Shown one piece after another: positions 24,301-33,691 of a stretch of DNA of 64,000 nt. Position 1 is the stretch's first letter, and the number at the start of each line of letters is the position of its first letter. Under the pieces are notes generated by a model that saw only the letters and a list, made by a program, of their open reading frames with translations, was not told the origin of the DNA and searched no databases. A program made the position numbers and the translations under genes. The stretch comes from Chrysopilus asiliformis. Lineage: Eukaryota; Arthropoda; Insecta; Diptera; Rhagionidae. Location of the stretch: NCBI GenBank assembly GCA_964034945.1, contig OZ035960.1, positions 19,703,487-19,767,486 of the forward strand. The letters are read 5' to 3'.

Positions 24301-24747
24301 AGATATGCTTGCGCCACTATCAAGCAACCCAATCACCTCTTGATTTTCGATATTAATCTTGGCGTAAGGCCGTAGATCAGAAGAAGTATTTATAATAGCG
24401 CTAGCGACGCTTATTCGTATTTGCTTGCGGGCCAAATATCTTTCCCGAGCTTTCATGATTCTTTTAGAAATCGGACTTGAAGATATTCTAATTTCAGACT
24501 GAAAATTTGCATTTTTAAATATTTTATTTCTAGCCTCTACATATTCTTTTAGACGCACGTGGTAGGGCTTAAGCGGAATTAAATTGGGAATTTTGGAATT
24601 GTTGTTATCATTATTGGAGGACAAAATTTTAATAGAAGTATCACTTATATTCGACCCATAACCAGTATTTAAAGAAATTTTAGAATTAACATTAGGATAA
24701 GAATTTAAATTTATTATGTTAGAAGTTTTTATACTATTGTTAGACAT
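21358..24747 (-). CDS. pol: Gypsy Pol: protease, RT, RNase H, integrase
   Basis: 1,129 codons from the first ATG. Residues 1-110 are Asn/Ser-rich. An aspartic protease follows with LLDSGAS at 141-147. Reverse transcriptase spans about 300-490, with catalytic Asp376 in SIDLKDA and Tyr439-Leu-Asp-Asp442. RNase H covers about 585-700: Asp588, Glu628 or Glu630, Asp655 and Asp698. The integrase zinc domain has His788, His795, Cys825 and Cys828. The integrase core has Asp858, Asp918 and Glu953, an exact DD35E spacing. All catalytic residues are present and there is no internal stop. The frame is -1 relative to gag and stays open upstream of this ATG to the slippery site at 24849-24855, so Pol is probably made as a Gag-Pol fusion and the ATG may not be used. 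The copy encodes no envelope protein after integrase. Confidence 0.95.
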   Translation of the reverse strand: MSNNSIKTSNIINLNSYPNVNSKISLNTGYGSNISDTSIKILSSNNDNNNSKIPNLIPLKPYHVRLKEYVEARNKIFKNANFQSEIRISSSPISKRIMKARERYLARKQIRISVASAIINTSSDLRPYAKINIENQEVIGLLDSGASISCLGRDCLDFVERLKLKITKFPSKIRTADGRGHEIVGTVQVSIRYKSKTEIMKIFLVPSLEQSLYLGVDFWRVFNIAPHIISGMTLDNMPVTDPNMHALTDAQYDRLELVKSKFICSTKFGLGRTTMEEHQIDTGDAVPVKQKHYPVSPAVQALLYEEVDRMLHLGVIEESNSPWSSPVILVRKPGKNRLCLDSRKVNSLTVKDAYPLPHIEGLMSRLQDTIYITSIDLKDAFWQIPLERESRAKTAFTVPGRPLYQFSVMCFGLCNAPQRMCRLIDKVIPSRLKERVFVYLDDLLVVSPNFDTHVQLLEEVAACLRKANLTINLSKSRFCFKEVRYLGYIVGGGQLKTDPDKISAIQNFPIPRTVRQVRRFLGMAGWYRKFIQNFATIASPITDTLKHPKKFVFTAEAQKAFENLKAALTSSPILTHPDFTKEFYIQCDASSAGIGAVLFQYDDDKNERVIAFISKKLNKAQTNYSVTERECLAAITAIHKFRPYVEGMSFTVITDHASLKWLMGLKDLSGRLARWSLKLQGYNFKIEHRKGAQNVVPDTLSRTMLDSINLDEPVLTIELESKEFKSEEYKDLIKTVTENQDQLPDLKTIDDFVYKRTIPYNGDVISEEHAWKLWVPSGLTSNLILGAHQPPQAAHGGVGKTLSRIREYFYWPNMVTQIRKFVGDCAVCKETKSTNRVLRPEMGAATVVHRPFQKLYVDFLGPYPRSKNGNSYIFIVLDHLTKYVFLKPIRQANTKTIKKFLESEIFYKFGVPEVIHSDNGRQFLAQEFQSFLKRFGIKHLKIAFYSPQANASERVNQSVLSAIRAYLKENQKCWDEHLCEIECALRTSKHTSIGMTPYFALFGSNMVQHGTTYKLAKKLKVLDDTEFLSIPKHDQIEIIRKKIKENLKEAYERSAKTYNLRARKVTYLPGQEVFRRNFVLSDKAKNINSKLCSKFVKCRISQPVGNNMYEVSDLKGKIVGIFHVKDLRT

Positions 24748-24788
24748 ATTTTTAGAAAGACTTGGATTCGTTCTCTCTACAGGGTAAT

Positions 24789-26795
24789 TTAAATATCCGG
24801 GTTGACCGCTGAATGTGCCTCTCTCGGACGAGTCACATTCGTTTTCAAGTTTCCCTTTTTACAGCGTTCACAGTTACGAGTAACGACGTCGTCAGCCCCA
24901 CATTTATAACAGAAAGTTCTCCTTGGAGTAGACATACAGTCATAAAATGTGTGCCCTAAACTCTTGCAATTCCAGCATTGGATATTCGCTGCAGGACGAT
25001 TTGGAGAAACTCCCAGAGCCTCAATGGATTGATCTTCATCAATGTCTACGGCAACTTCGTTGACGCGTCGAACTATCGGATTTGCGATTCGGGAGGTGGT
25101 TGCATCCATCTTACCGAAAGCGAGCTCTGTTCGTCGACATGCGTCTCGTAATTGATCGAGGGTAACTATTGACATGGGATAAATGTAACGAGTCATCCAT
25201 GGTTTTAGATTCCTCTTGATAGTATCAATCAGATCATAATCAGACATTGCTACTCTCATTTGATTACGTATATGGATAATAGCATTATAATACGTCTCGA
25301 AAGTCTCATTGGGTTGTTGAATCCTGTCGGTTATTTTACGAGTTAACTCCAAGTCAGTTGTTGAGGATTTAAATTGTTTCAACAAACCATCTCGGAGATC
25401 TTGCCACTGTGGTCTTGGATTTTGCTTTAGAAATTGCCAAAACCAATCTCTAGCAATATTTTTCAAAAGCAGATGAAAATGTTTTAGTACATCCCCCCAA
25501 TGAATATCGTGGCTCCTTTGTAGGAACTCCACTTGGAAAATAAAGTTTTCCACCGTCATCACATCCGTATTTCCATCAAAACAAATACCCCATTTATCGA
25601 GTATTATTTTGTGGTTACGATTATAAGAACCGGATGGTGCTTGTGGTGCCGATTGAATTGATGGGGTGGGTTGAACTAATTGAGGGTCCATGCTATGAAG
25701 ATAAGAATGTGGTGTTGTTGAAAAAAAATATCTAGGATCTGCATTGGGGACGGTATTTGAAATCGGTTCGTATGGTTGTTGCAACCTAGTTAAATTTGCG
25801 GTATTATTGTAGGTGACTGATGGTGGAGGGTAAGTAAATATCGGTGGATTTACCGAAGGTAGGTTACCTTGCGTTATAAAATTTTGCTGATATGGGACGT
25901 TACTGGAAAACTGCGGAGGGTTATTTTGTATATTATAATTTGACTGTGGACGAATCGGGGAATTGCTACTTGGCTGTTGATTACTTTGCGTATATACCAC
26001 AGCTCGTTGCTGGCTTTGAACCATATTATTAGATGATGACTGACCTTGAGGACTATGATTTAAATACGGAGTCTGATCACGTAAAGTCTGGTTTGATGGT
26101 TGTTGTGACTTATTATTAAAATTTACGTTCGCTTGCTGGGTACGACGTGGCAAAGTATCAACTCGACTCACTTCAAAATCTTGTGAGGCTCTAACCGATG
26201 CGGTGTTAGACTGTGCTACTTGCCTAGAATGACTACTGGCTTCTGACCTAGCGCGTTGGTCTGAAGCCGACGACAAAGATTGGGTCGAACTTCTAAATTC
26301 TGAGCGCAATTTTTCCATCGCTTTCTCAACCTGAACTTGAATCTCCCTTTGCATACTAGCTTGTGAACTTTCAAGAGCCATCGTCACAGCTTGCTTAAGA
26401 CACTGTTGCAAATCCGACATATTGAAAGTATTTAAATTACCTTCGGGTATTACTTGAGATCTAGGGGGTGCTAGAGGATTCACATCTCCCAAAGAGGGTG
26501 GAGGGATCCTTACATTTTGTGCTTCAAGAGATGCGGCTCCCGCACTATTTGGGTCGGTCTGCTCTAAATTTGAAAAACTTTCCCCACTACCTTCCCCTAA
26601 TGGTGGTGCTATCCTGTGAGAATCACCTGATTGGTCCTCACGGGTTTTCTTAGGTGGGGTTCGCATCATTTTAGGTGTTGTGCCAGTCTGACGAAGTGAC
26701 TTAGTGAAACCTCTAGTATGCCTTCGATAATCCTCACTAGTTTCACTTACTTCTCCTGGTTCACCTACCGATATACTATCTTCTAACTCGGACAT
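24789..26795 (-). CDS. gag: Gypsy Gag capsid/nucleocapsid polyprotein
   Basis: 668 codons. The N-terminal 390 residues are low-complexity, acidic at first and then Gln/Asn/Ser/Pro-rich. A retrotransposon Gag capsid domain spans about 396-565, including the typical FDG start at about 406 and a helical stretch ending in the CRRTELAF block. The nucleocapsid has a canonical CX2CX4HX4C zinc knuckle (Cys607, Cys610, His615, Cys620). A second knuckle has its His replaced by Val (Cys629, Cys632, Val637, Cys642). The frame ends 41 bp before the pol ATG, and the end of gag carries the frameshift cassette. The ATG at 26795 is the first of the long frame and follows an untranslated leader. Gag should form the cytoplasmic particle in which reverse transcription takes place. 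Confidence 0.93.
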   Translation of the reverse strand: MSELEDSISVGEPGEVSETSEDYRRHTRGFTKSLRQTGTTPKMMRTPPKKTREDQSGDSHRIAPPLGEGSGESFSNLEQTDPNSAGAASLEAQNVRIPPPSLGDVNPLAPPRSQVIPEGNLNTFNMSDLQQCLKQAVTMALESSQASMQREIQVQVEKAMEKLRSEFRSSTQSLSSASDQRARSEASSHSRQVAQSNTASVRASQDFEVSRVDTLPRRTQQANVNFNNKSQQPSNQTLRDQTPYLNHSPQGQSSSNNMVQSQQRAVVYTQSNQQPSSNSPIRPQSNYNIQNNPPQFSSNVPYQQNFITQGNLPSVNPPIFTYPPPSVTYNNTANLTRLQQPYEPISNTVPNADPRYFFSTTPHSYLHSMDPQLVQPTPSIQSAPQAPSGSYNRNHKIILDKWGICFDGNTDVMTVENFIFQVEFLQRSHDIHWGDVLKHFHLLLKNIARDWFWQFLKQNPRPQWQDLRDGLLKQFKSSTTDLELTRKITDRIQQPNETFETYYNAIIHIRNQMRVAMSDYDLIDTIKRNLKPWMTRYIYPMSIVTLDQLRDACRRTELAFGKMDATTSRIANPIVRRVNEVAVDIDEDQSIEALGVSPNRPAANIQCWNCKSLGHTFYDCMSTPRRTFCYKCGADDVVTRNCERCKKGNLKTNVTRPREAHSAVNPDI
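24811..24855 (-). promoter_or_regulatory. -1 ribosomal frameshift signal, gag to pol
   Basis: In element sense the heptamer GGGAAAC (24849-24855) sits in gag frame as G GGA AAC. Eight nucleotides follow, then a stem GAATGTG / CACATTC (7 perfect pairs, 24811-24840) enclosing an inner CTCG/CGAG stem. The -1 frame after the heptamer has no stop until it joins pol. All three parts of a classic -1 frameshift signal are in correct order and spacing. Confidence 0.85.
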
Positions 26796-27600
26796 ATGTC
26801 TCCTATTCTAAATGAACTATAATAAATACAATTTCGCTAATTTGAGTTCTTTACTAATATATAAATCTATCAATATCATAACTTCCTTGGTGGCAAATGT
26901 GAGGAGAAGAGTTGATTTAGCTTTTTTTATTCACGATTGATCAAAAGGGTTGTGGAAATTAAAGTGCAAAAAGGGGAAAAAAATCAAAATGAATGTTGTT
27001 CAATTCTCTAAAAACCGCATCCGTGCCGAAGATAGACTTGTAGCTACGGGTCATGTTTCTAGATTTTGACAAACTATATGTTCAAAATTTGACTCAAATC
27101 GTTATTTTCGAAAAATCTGAATGAAATTGTGCAACAGCAAACTGCTATGTCGAAAGACTTTACAATTCCGGACTCCAATTCCATCAAATATTTTCGGAGT
27201 TTTCTTTCATCAGAATGACGAATTATTCAGCAATTTATTTAATTAATTAAAAAAATTAAGAACACGATTACTAGCATACGCTTAAATTCGGGACTTGAAA
27301 ATTCTAATTAGTAACCAAAATGAGTCAAATAGCTATTTAATCGATGTCAAAACTTATTCAAATCACAGGGCAACGCGAACGCATCTTGTTTTAAAAACTT
27401 TATACTTCGGGACACAAGTGATCCAAATAAATTCTTTCCATCTATTTATCTCTGTTTATATATAAAAAAAATTTAGTTGGGAGAAAAACTTATCAAATTC
27501 ATGGATAACATTATAGGGATTTAGTTTCATAAAAGATTGGGGTGCACCGTTCGTGTAGAACTCGGCATCGTGTCTAGGTTTTCCGTTAAGGAGTCACCTT
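26796..27600 (-). other. Gypsy untranslated leader
   Basis: 805 bp lie between the primer-binding site and the gag ATG, with no long frame. By position it should contain the RNA packaging signal. No duplicate of it is seen elsewhere in the window. Confidence 0.7.
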
Positions 27601-27618
27601 GCCCCACGTTGGGCGCCA
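27601..27618 (-). promoter_or_regulatory. Primer-binding site for tRNA-Lys(CTT)
   Basis: The plus strand reads GCCCCACGTTGGGCGCCA, which as I recall it is the last 15 nt of insect tRNA-Lys(CTT) plus CCA. The minus strand therefore carries an 18-nt perfect complement. It lies three bases from the LTR end at 27622, the expected spacing for minus-strand priming. Confidence 0.88.
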
Positions 27619-27621
27619 TAT

Positions 27622-28290
27622 TGTTATGATCATGGTGAGAAAATCTCATTCCAGAGGGGAGGCACGCTTGGATGTTATTGGGCTCAGCTCGTCGGTGGGG
27701 GGGTTACTTTTTCTGGATTCTGACCACAACAATAAAATTTATTCGTGCCTATTCTTCACTCTTCAAATTTACTTCTAACTTTAAAAGGAATCGGGAAGGG
27801 AAAGGATTTGATCAAAGGTAAGTTTCATTATGCTATCCGACTGGATAACATAAATGATGCTCTACCACGAAGTCAAATGACGACATGGCTGGTTATTCTT
27901 CTCCAAACATTCACCACCAAAAGAAAAAAAATTAACTCAAAATATCATTTTGGATCTTTAATTTGCAATTCGAAAAGTAATAAGAAAAATTCTTAGTCGC
28001 TATAGCGATGTATATAAATATTTATATAAAAAAATTGAAGATATAAAAAAAATTCAAGTATATATCAATAAATAATAAATAGGACATAGCATGCAATAAA
28101 TAAATTATAGATAAAGACAAATACGGGAAATCCTATAAATAACGCTAAACTTAAAATTACTATAAAAAAAAATAGCAAAAAAAGTAAGTATTATTATGAC
28201 CTTCGCCACATTCACTAAGCGCAATACGCTAGATTTGCATTAGATTAAAAGGGGTTTTATGCGATAAAGATGGGCCCATACTTGTGCACA
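27622..28290 (-). repeat. Gypsy 5' LTR (LTR1)
   Basis: In element sense it runs from TGTGCACAAG to GATCATAACA, giving TG...CA ends, and abuts the primer-binding site after three bases. An AATAAA polyadenylation signal in element sense lies at 27738-27743, about 116 bp from the LTR end, which fits the end of R followed by U5. The U3 side is AT-rich with TATA-like words. The outer (28290) boundary is inferred from TG...CA and the palindromic TGTGCACA at 28283-28290. Confidence 0.75.
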
Positions 28291-28926
28291 AAAACCCTTT
28301 TAATCTAATGCAAATCTAGCGTATTGCGCTTAGTGAATGTGGCGAAGGTCATAATAATACTTACTTTTTTTGCTATTTTTTTTTATAGTAATTTTAAGTT
28401 TAGCGTTATTTATAGGATTTCCCGTATTTGTCTTTATCTATAATTTATTTATTGCATGCTATGTCCTATTTATTATTTATTGATATATACTTGAATTTTT
28501 TTTATATCTTCAATTTTTTTATATAAATATTTATATACATCGCTATAGCGACTAAGAATTTTTCTTATTACTTTTCGAATTGCAAATTAAAGATCCAAAA
28601 TGATATTTTGAGTTAATTTTTTTTCTTTTGGTGGTGAATGTTTGGAGAAGAATAACCAGCCATGTCGTCATTTGACTTCGTGGTAGAGCATCATTTATGT
28701 TATCCAGTCGGATAGCATAATGAAACTTACCTTTGATCAAATCCTTTCCCTTCCCGATTCCTTTTAAAGTTAGAAGTAAATTTGAAGAGTGAAGAATAGG
28801 CACGAATAAATTTTATTGTTGTGGTCAGAATCCAGAAAAAGTAACCCCCCCACCGACGAGCTGAGCCCAATAACATCCAAGCGTGCCTCCCCTCTGGAAT
28901 GAGATTTTCTCACCATGATCATAACA
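28283..28926 (+). repeat. Inverted LTR (LTR2), head to head with LTR1
   Basis: From 28295 to 28926 the sequence is the reverse complement of 27622-28253 with no difference found (paired coordinates sum to 56548). It ends at the same CATAACA as LTR1. Relative to LTR1 it lacks about 25 bp and one C near its start, so the unmatched centre is 28254-28294. The two LTRs appear to share the palindromic octamer TGTGCACA. No primer-binding site or leader follows at 28927, so this is an LTR without an element. Confidence 0.8.
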
Positions 28927-30084
28927 TGGTTTTAAGTTGATTGCCATCCTATATAAAAACAAACATACGTGTACAGTGCTATATTTAGATAATATCCCAT
29001 TCCAGTAGATTTTTTTTTTCATTCCAGTAGTCCACAATTTCCACTTGCCTCTGATAAACCGAAAGAAGAATGTGACCAGACTTCTAAGTCCTTTGAGGTC
29101 CTTTCCAGTAACCCACATCACCCTGCTGGCTAATTTAGCTCGTGGCCATAGTCGTCCTTCACCATGGACCAAGTATCCTTGCACCGGGGGCCAGTATGAC
29201 TTTGAGCCACTTTTCTGGTTAGTAACTGGTTTATTCATAATGGAAATTGGGTGGTAGCGGCTAATAAGATGAAGCGTAGATAAAACGGATCATAAAAATT
29301 TTAATTACCAACATGATGTGACGGGAACCGGCGCTCGCCATATTGATGCAGTTGTACGCAGATCTAATATTCGCCTTACAAAAGTCCTTGTAGAAAAATG
29401 TTCTTAGAAGGCTTAAAGGATCTCGAAGAAAATATATTCAACCGGCCGAATTTAACCGCCAGAATCGAATTTGACCCGTCACACCGTTTTGCCTACGTGA
29501 TGTTACTTTGACTACGCGGCGACGAAGGACGTCATAACCGAAAACATTAAAATACATTTTAAAGCATCTAAAGGTCCTGGTTTAGGGTTTAATATATTAA
29601 TTGCATAAACATTGTATTTGGTTCCAGCAATAAGCTTCCAAATTGAGCATCAAAAATTAAATGTGTTTAAATTTTTTTATCGTTTTCGTGTTTCATTTAA
29701 TTTTCATTATTAATTTATTGCATTGCTAATTGTTTTGCCAGTGTTTCAGTGTCTATTGGATCAGATATTTTTCTATAAAGAAATCAAAATTAGTTTTATA
29801 GAAAAGACATGTATTTTAGGGTTACTTTAGAACTTATGGATTTCTAGAAATTAAAAAATTTTTAAAGGCAAAAACGTATAAAGATTTAAAACACAAATAT
29901 CAACGGTTTCTTAGTATTTACTTAAAAACAAAAAAAAATATTTCTGTATAAAAACAGTACTGAAAGATAAGTTATAAATACATTTATGGCATACCAGTTG
30001 TTCATAATCGAAAAAACCTCTGGATTTAAAAATTCTGGAGAAAAAAGAAAATCTCCAGATAAGACTTTTTCCCGGATAATTTTT
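28927..30084. other. Intergenic DNA with an unassigned open frame
   Basis: A 137-codon minus frame (28825-29238) overlaps the end of LTR2. Its first 60 residues, outside the LTR, are of ordinary composition, but I recognise no family, and it reads into the LTR. I do not call it a gene. The rest is AT-rich. Confidence 0.35.
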
Positions 30085-30250
30085 TCCGGAAATATATAAT
30101 CAAGTTATCCTTACAGGATAATTTCGTTGCCCTTGCAGACTTCATAAGGTAAGAATCGGATTCAGCGGCCCAAAAAACCTCAGGGATGGTTTGGCAAAAT
30201 GAATTATCACGTTATCCCTACAGGACTCTCAGTTGTTCTTACAAGGACGA
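30085..30250. mobile_element. Helitron A-like internal fragment
   Basis: Two blocks resembling the interior of the Helitron at 493-1005 occur here: TTATCCTTACAGGATAA and TTATCCCTACAGGACTCTCA, each after a purine-rich lead. No termini are preserved. Confidence 0.4.
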
Positions 30251-32470
30251 AATAGTACAAGTATTGTATTGTCATCGGAATTACGTATGTGTGCAGAATT
30301 TCGAGTCAATTGGATGAAAGTGGGTCAAAATTGGATTCCAAGATTTGACCCTGACAGCCAAACAAACAAATAGACAGACAAAAAAGCATGCTAAATAAAA
30401 TCTCTTGAAAAACATATTTCCGTATAGAATATTCACAAAAAATATTTATCTCACAAATCTCTCTCCCATTTAACACTCTAGTAATAATTATCACAGTCTT
30501 ACATGAAAATATGTTATTCGTCAAATCATTAATCTTTAAGATACACACAAAAACGCAAACAGTAAAGTATATTTACGTTCATTTGAAAAGACATTCGCTC
30601 GGCTAAAGACCAAATCGAATCATCGCAGTCGTCTATCTGACAGATGGATGCTCGCTTTTTGTTTAGTAAATCTTCCACAAGTAATAGATGATAATCCTAA
30701 TCCGTGTAGTATTATTAAGTGTATGGGCAGAAGTCGGCGTTTTCGTGATACGGCAGCGATTCCATGCAACCGACCGACCACCCACTCAACAATTCAAACG
30801 TCCAAAATTCTGACAGTGCCGGAACAGTCCAGGGTGTCTTTTATAAACGTTAAGAATTAAGTATAATTCTAAGATATCATACTATAAAGGGAATGAGGGC
30901 AACAAGAAAAAATAAAATATGTATCTTATATAACTCCTGGCTGTTGTATAGCTACAGATCCTTATCAGCGTGTGGCCAAAGTCAATTGATCAACTGACGT
31001 CCATTCCACACACAGTCAGTTGACAACCCACAATGAAAAGACCATTAACCACAAACAACCGACACAAATTTTGTTTATTAGGCTCCCATGGTCAAAAACC
31101 TTACGAATTTGACCCCTGCCGAGTTTAACTTTGTTTCTATATAACATATGGAATTCTGTATACGGAAAACAAAAATCTTCCCATCGACAAAACGACCCCC
31201 ATATATCTACTCGTTTGTACATCTTGATATACGGGCATACTACACATATTTATGTTTCAATGATGAAGGGATGATGAGTGCTGAAGAGCGGGCGGGGAAA
31301 TGTAACGGAAGGAAGAACGTGCAACTCTCAGTTCTTATGGCACTTGGATAATAGTGTGCTAAAGCAATGTCATGGTAATCAAGATAGCAGCGTGACCTTC
31401 TAACCATTTGAATTACTATACCATCTCCACTTCCCCTATTACTAAATACCAACACTTTCGACTTATTTTCCTTTCTTTTTTTTTGCTAAGGGTGGCACAT
31501 TAAGGATGAGGGTTGCTCGGTCAGTCAAAGTATTTGTCCTTTCGTTGTTTTTATTTCTACTCCTTTTATTTACTAAATCTCGTGTCTCTGCTTGGCGCAC
31601 TGAAAATCCTTCGGCTCATCATCGTTAACATCATCCCTTAGCTTATAGCCCTTACTTTGGCCGTGTTAGATATTTTAGTCCCGGCATAGTACAGTCATTC
31701 GTCTTTCATTAGAACAGCAAACAATCCCTTCTAAAATATTTCCAATCTTCAGCATCACCAGTAGCCGGGAACTGTCCCTGAACTTACTTGCTGGTTTGTT
31801 TGTTAGTAGACTTTGAGATGACTGGAGGAGGGATGTAGAAGAGATAAAAAAGGGTGTGGTAGTGCGGTTGGTTAATAATGGAAATCTTCCTCTACAAAGG
31901 GTTCGCCTGTAAAATCCCACTCAACTAATGGGGGATGGCTCAACTGAAATAAATAAACAACAGCATCAAAGTTGAAAGGGGGAGGCCACTTTAAATCCCC
32001 CTTTGACCCCCCGATAAACTAGTTTAATATACGGGGTAGATTGTGTAGAGAAGAGAAGTGCCAGCCAGATTCTGTTGGGGATCTCATAAATGTGACAGAT
32101 GTTGGAATTTTAATAACATTAATCCGTGTAAATTTATACGATTTAATAGCTGATTGTAATTTTAAGTAAAGTATTTTTTTTTCTAGGATCTATAAGAGAT
32201 ACCAGAACAAAATACATTATTTGGCAAGTTACATATTTATTAGGAGTCTGCGATAAAAAATTCATTAATTTAAATAAAAGTGATTTAGCTACATTTTTAT
32301 CTTTATTTGAAATAAAATATTTTTACTATTTTTTTTTCAGTCAAATTAATTTATCGACACGGAAGAATTCAAAAAGCTTTTATCGGAAAACCGACTATTA
32401 CGTCTGTTTTTTTTAATTTCTTTATAATAATAATAAAGAGGATCTCAATATTTTTTAAATAAAAGTCTTA
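30251..32470. other. Intergenic DNA, nothing recognised
   Basis: Several 60-80 codon frames are present on both strands around 30300-31920, overlapping one another without family resemblance. No transposon ends were seen. Part of this interval (31400-32060) is less AT-rich. Confidence 0.4.
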
Positions 32471-32978
32471 CCCCCGTCGCACACTTCAGCTAAGCGAGCT
32501 CAACTACGTGAGCTAAGTTTCTCGCTGAAAGTAAAATCCTTAGCATTTGCATTGGTGACCGCACACTTCAGCGAAACTATGAAACTACGTCGCCTAGTCA
32601 TGGGCGACACGGACTAAGCTCGCTCACGTAGTTCAGACCTCACCTACGCGAATGACTTCGCTGGCATCGCTGACACTCACATATAAATATTTTCGGCGTT
32701 ATACAGTGTAGAATCGGTGTTTGCAAAAGTGTAGTATTTTGTGGACACAAAAGTGTAAGGAAAACGTGAAAATTGAATTCTTTTGCGGAATATTTTCAAT
32801 CGCGTTAAATAATTTATATCTAAAAATGGCTGCAGATAAAGTGGAAAAACGCATATATTTACCGAAAATATCGCGGCGTAGCTTAGCTCAAGTGTGCAAC
32901 GAGGTGAGCTAACCCAGCTAGGCTATGTAAGTATAGCTAGCCTCACTCACATAGCTTAGTTGAAGTGTGCAACGGGGG
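32471..32978. mobile_element. PIF/Harbinger-type MITE with TTA duplication
   Basis: The ends CCCCCGTCGCACACTTCAGC and, inverted, CCCCCGTTGCACACTTCAAC are flanked by TTA on both sides (32468-32470, 32979-32981), the 3-bp duplication typical of PIF/Harbinger. Internal copies of the AGCTNANNT-AGTGTGCAACG motif lie at about 32880-32905. A 29-codon start-like frame at 32826-32912 (beginning MAADKVEKRIYLPK) may be the remnant 5' end of a parent gene. Confidence 0.85.
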
Positions 32979-33635
32979 TTAGGCTTGTCAAAAATAAAAC
33001 AAATTTTTCAACAAATTTTTTCCCATCTGAACCACTTGATTCTCAGACGACGTGTTTCAGGTCAATCGGTTCAGTAGTTCTAAAATAGCAGTGACCTTTG
33101 ATTTTTTTAAATGTGGCTCAGAGCAATTTAGAACCGTGCGGAAGGAAACCTTCGAGACGAGAGAAACCTGTATCGAAGTTTTTAGATAGACACCAAGAAT
33201 TGCGCCGCAGACTAAATTTAAAAAAAACTATGTTCAAAAACCGAAACCTTTAAAATAAAATGTGCCGTCGGCATTTGTTTTTTAATTAAAAAATAACGCT
33301 GTAGGCAAAAATATCGGACTTGATTCAGCAATTTTGAATGATGCACCAATTTTCGGAAATGGACATTTTTAAAAATATTGATTTATGTGAAGAAGGCGGT
33401 AATTTTGCACTGGATCTATTGAAACAAAAGGGAGGCAATTTTCAGATCATTGCATAGTCACTGAAAATCTATTACTGAAAAGCACGCAGTATAATTTAGC
33501 CCTTTCAGGCGTAGTGGCAAGTATACTTACCAAGTATTTATTCTCAAATTTTCAAGAAATATTTCATATTTCTTAGCTTCTTGTAGGAAAAAATTAGCAG
33601 GCGAATGCTGTTACAAAGTAGATTGTACAACTTCA
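32979..33635. other. Intergenic DNA, nothing recognised
   Basis: Unique AT-rich sequence with no coding frame or element end. Confidence 0.4.
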
Positions 33636-33691
33636 AGGGTGCGTTTTTATTAAAATACAAAATTGTTATGTCCTTATTGAAAGACCCTTTA
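33636..33691. mobile_element. Solo right end of the mariner-like element
   Basis: 56 bp are identical to 13086-13141, including the terminal inverted repeat ending GAAAGACCC. The matching left end is not nearby and no transposase sequence adjoins it, so this is a truncated copy. Confidence 0.9.

Larger units (their letters stand above)
21358..28290 (-). mobile_element. Ty3/Gypsy LTR retrotransposon, 5' LTR to pol
   Basis: On the minus strand the order is LTR (27622-28290), primer-binding site, a leader of about 0.8 kb, gag, then pol with protease, reverse transcriptase, RNase H and integrase. Integrase after RNase H is the Ty3/Gypsy order. Both frames are long and uninterrupted, so the copy is young. 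There is no env. The 3' LTR is missing or replaced by the inverted repeat at 17555-20869, so this copy could not complete a normal replication cycle unless the sequence here is misassembled. Confidence 0.9.

Noticed and set aside
28825..29238. 137-codon minus-strand open frame
   Set aside because: It runs into the inverted LTR, matches no family I know, and has no start context or codon pattern to support it.
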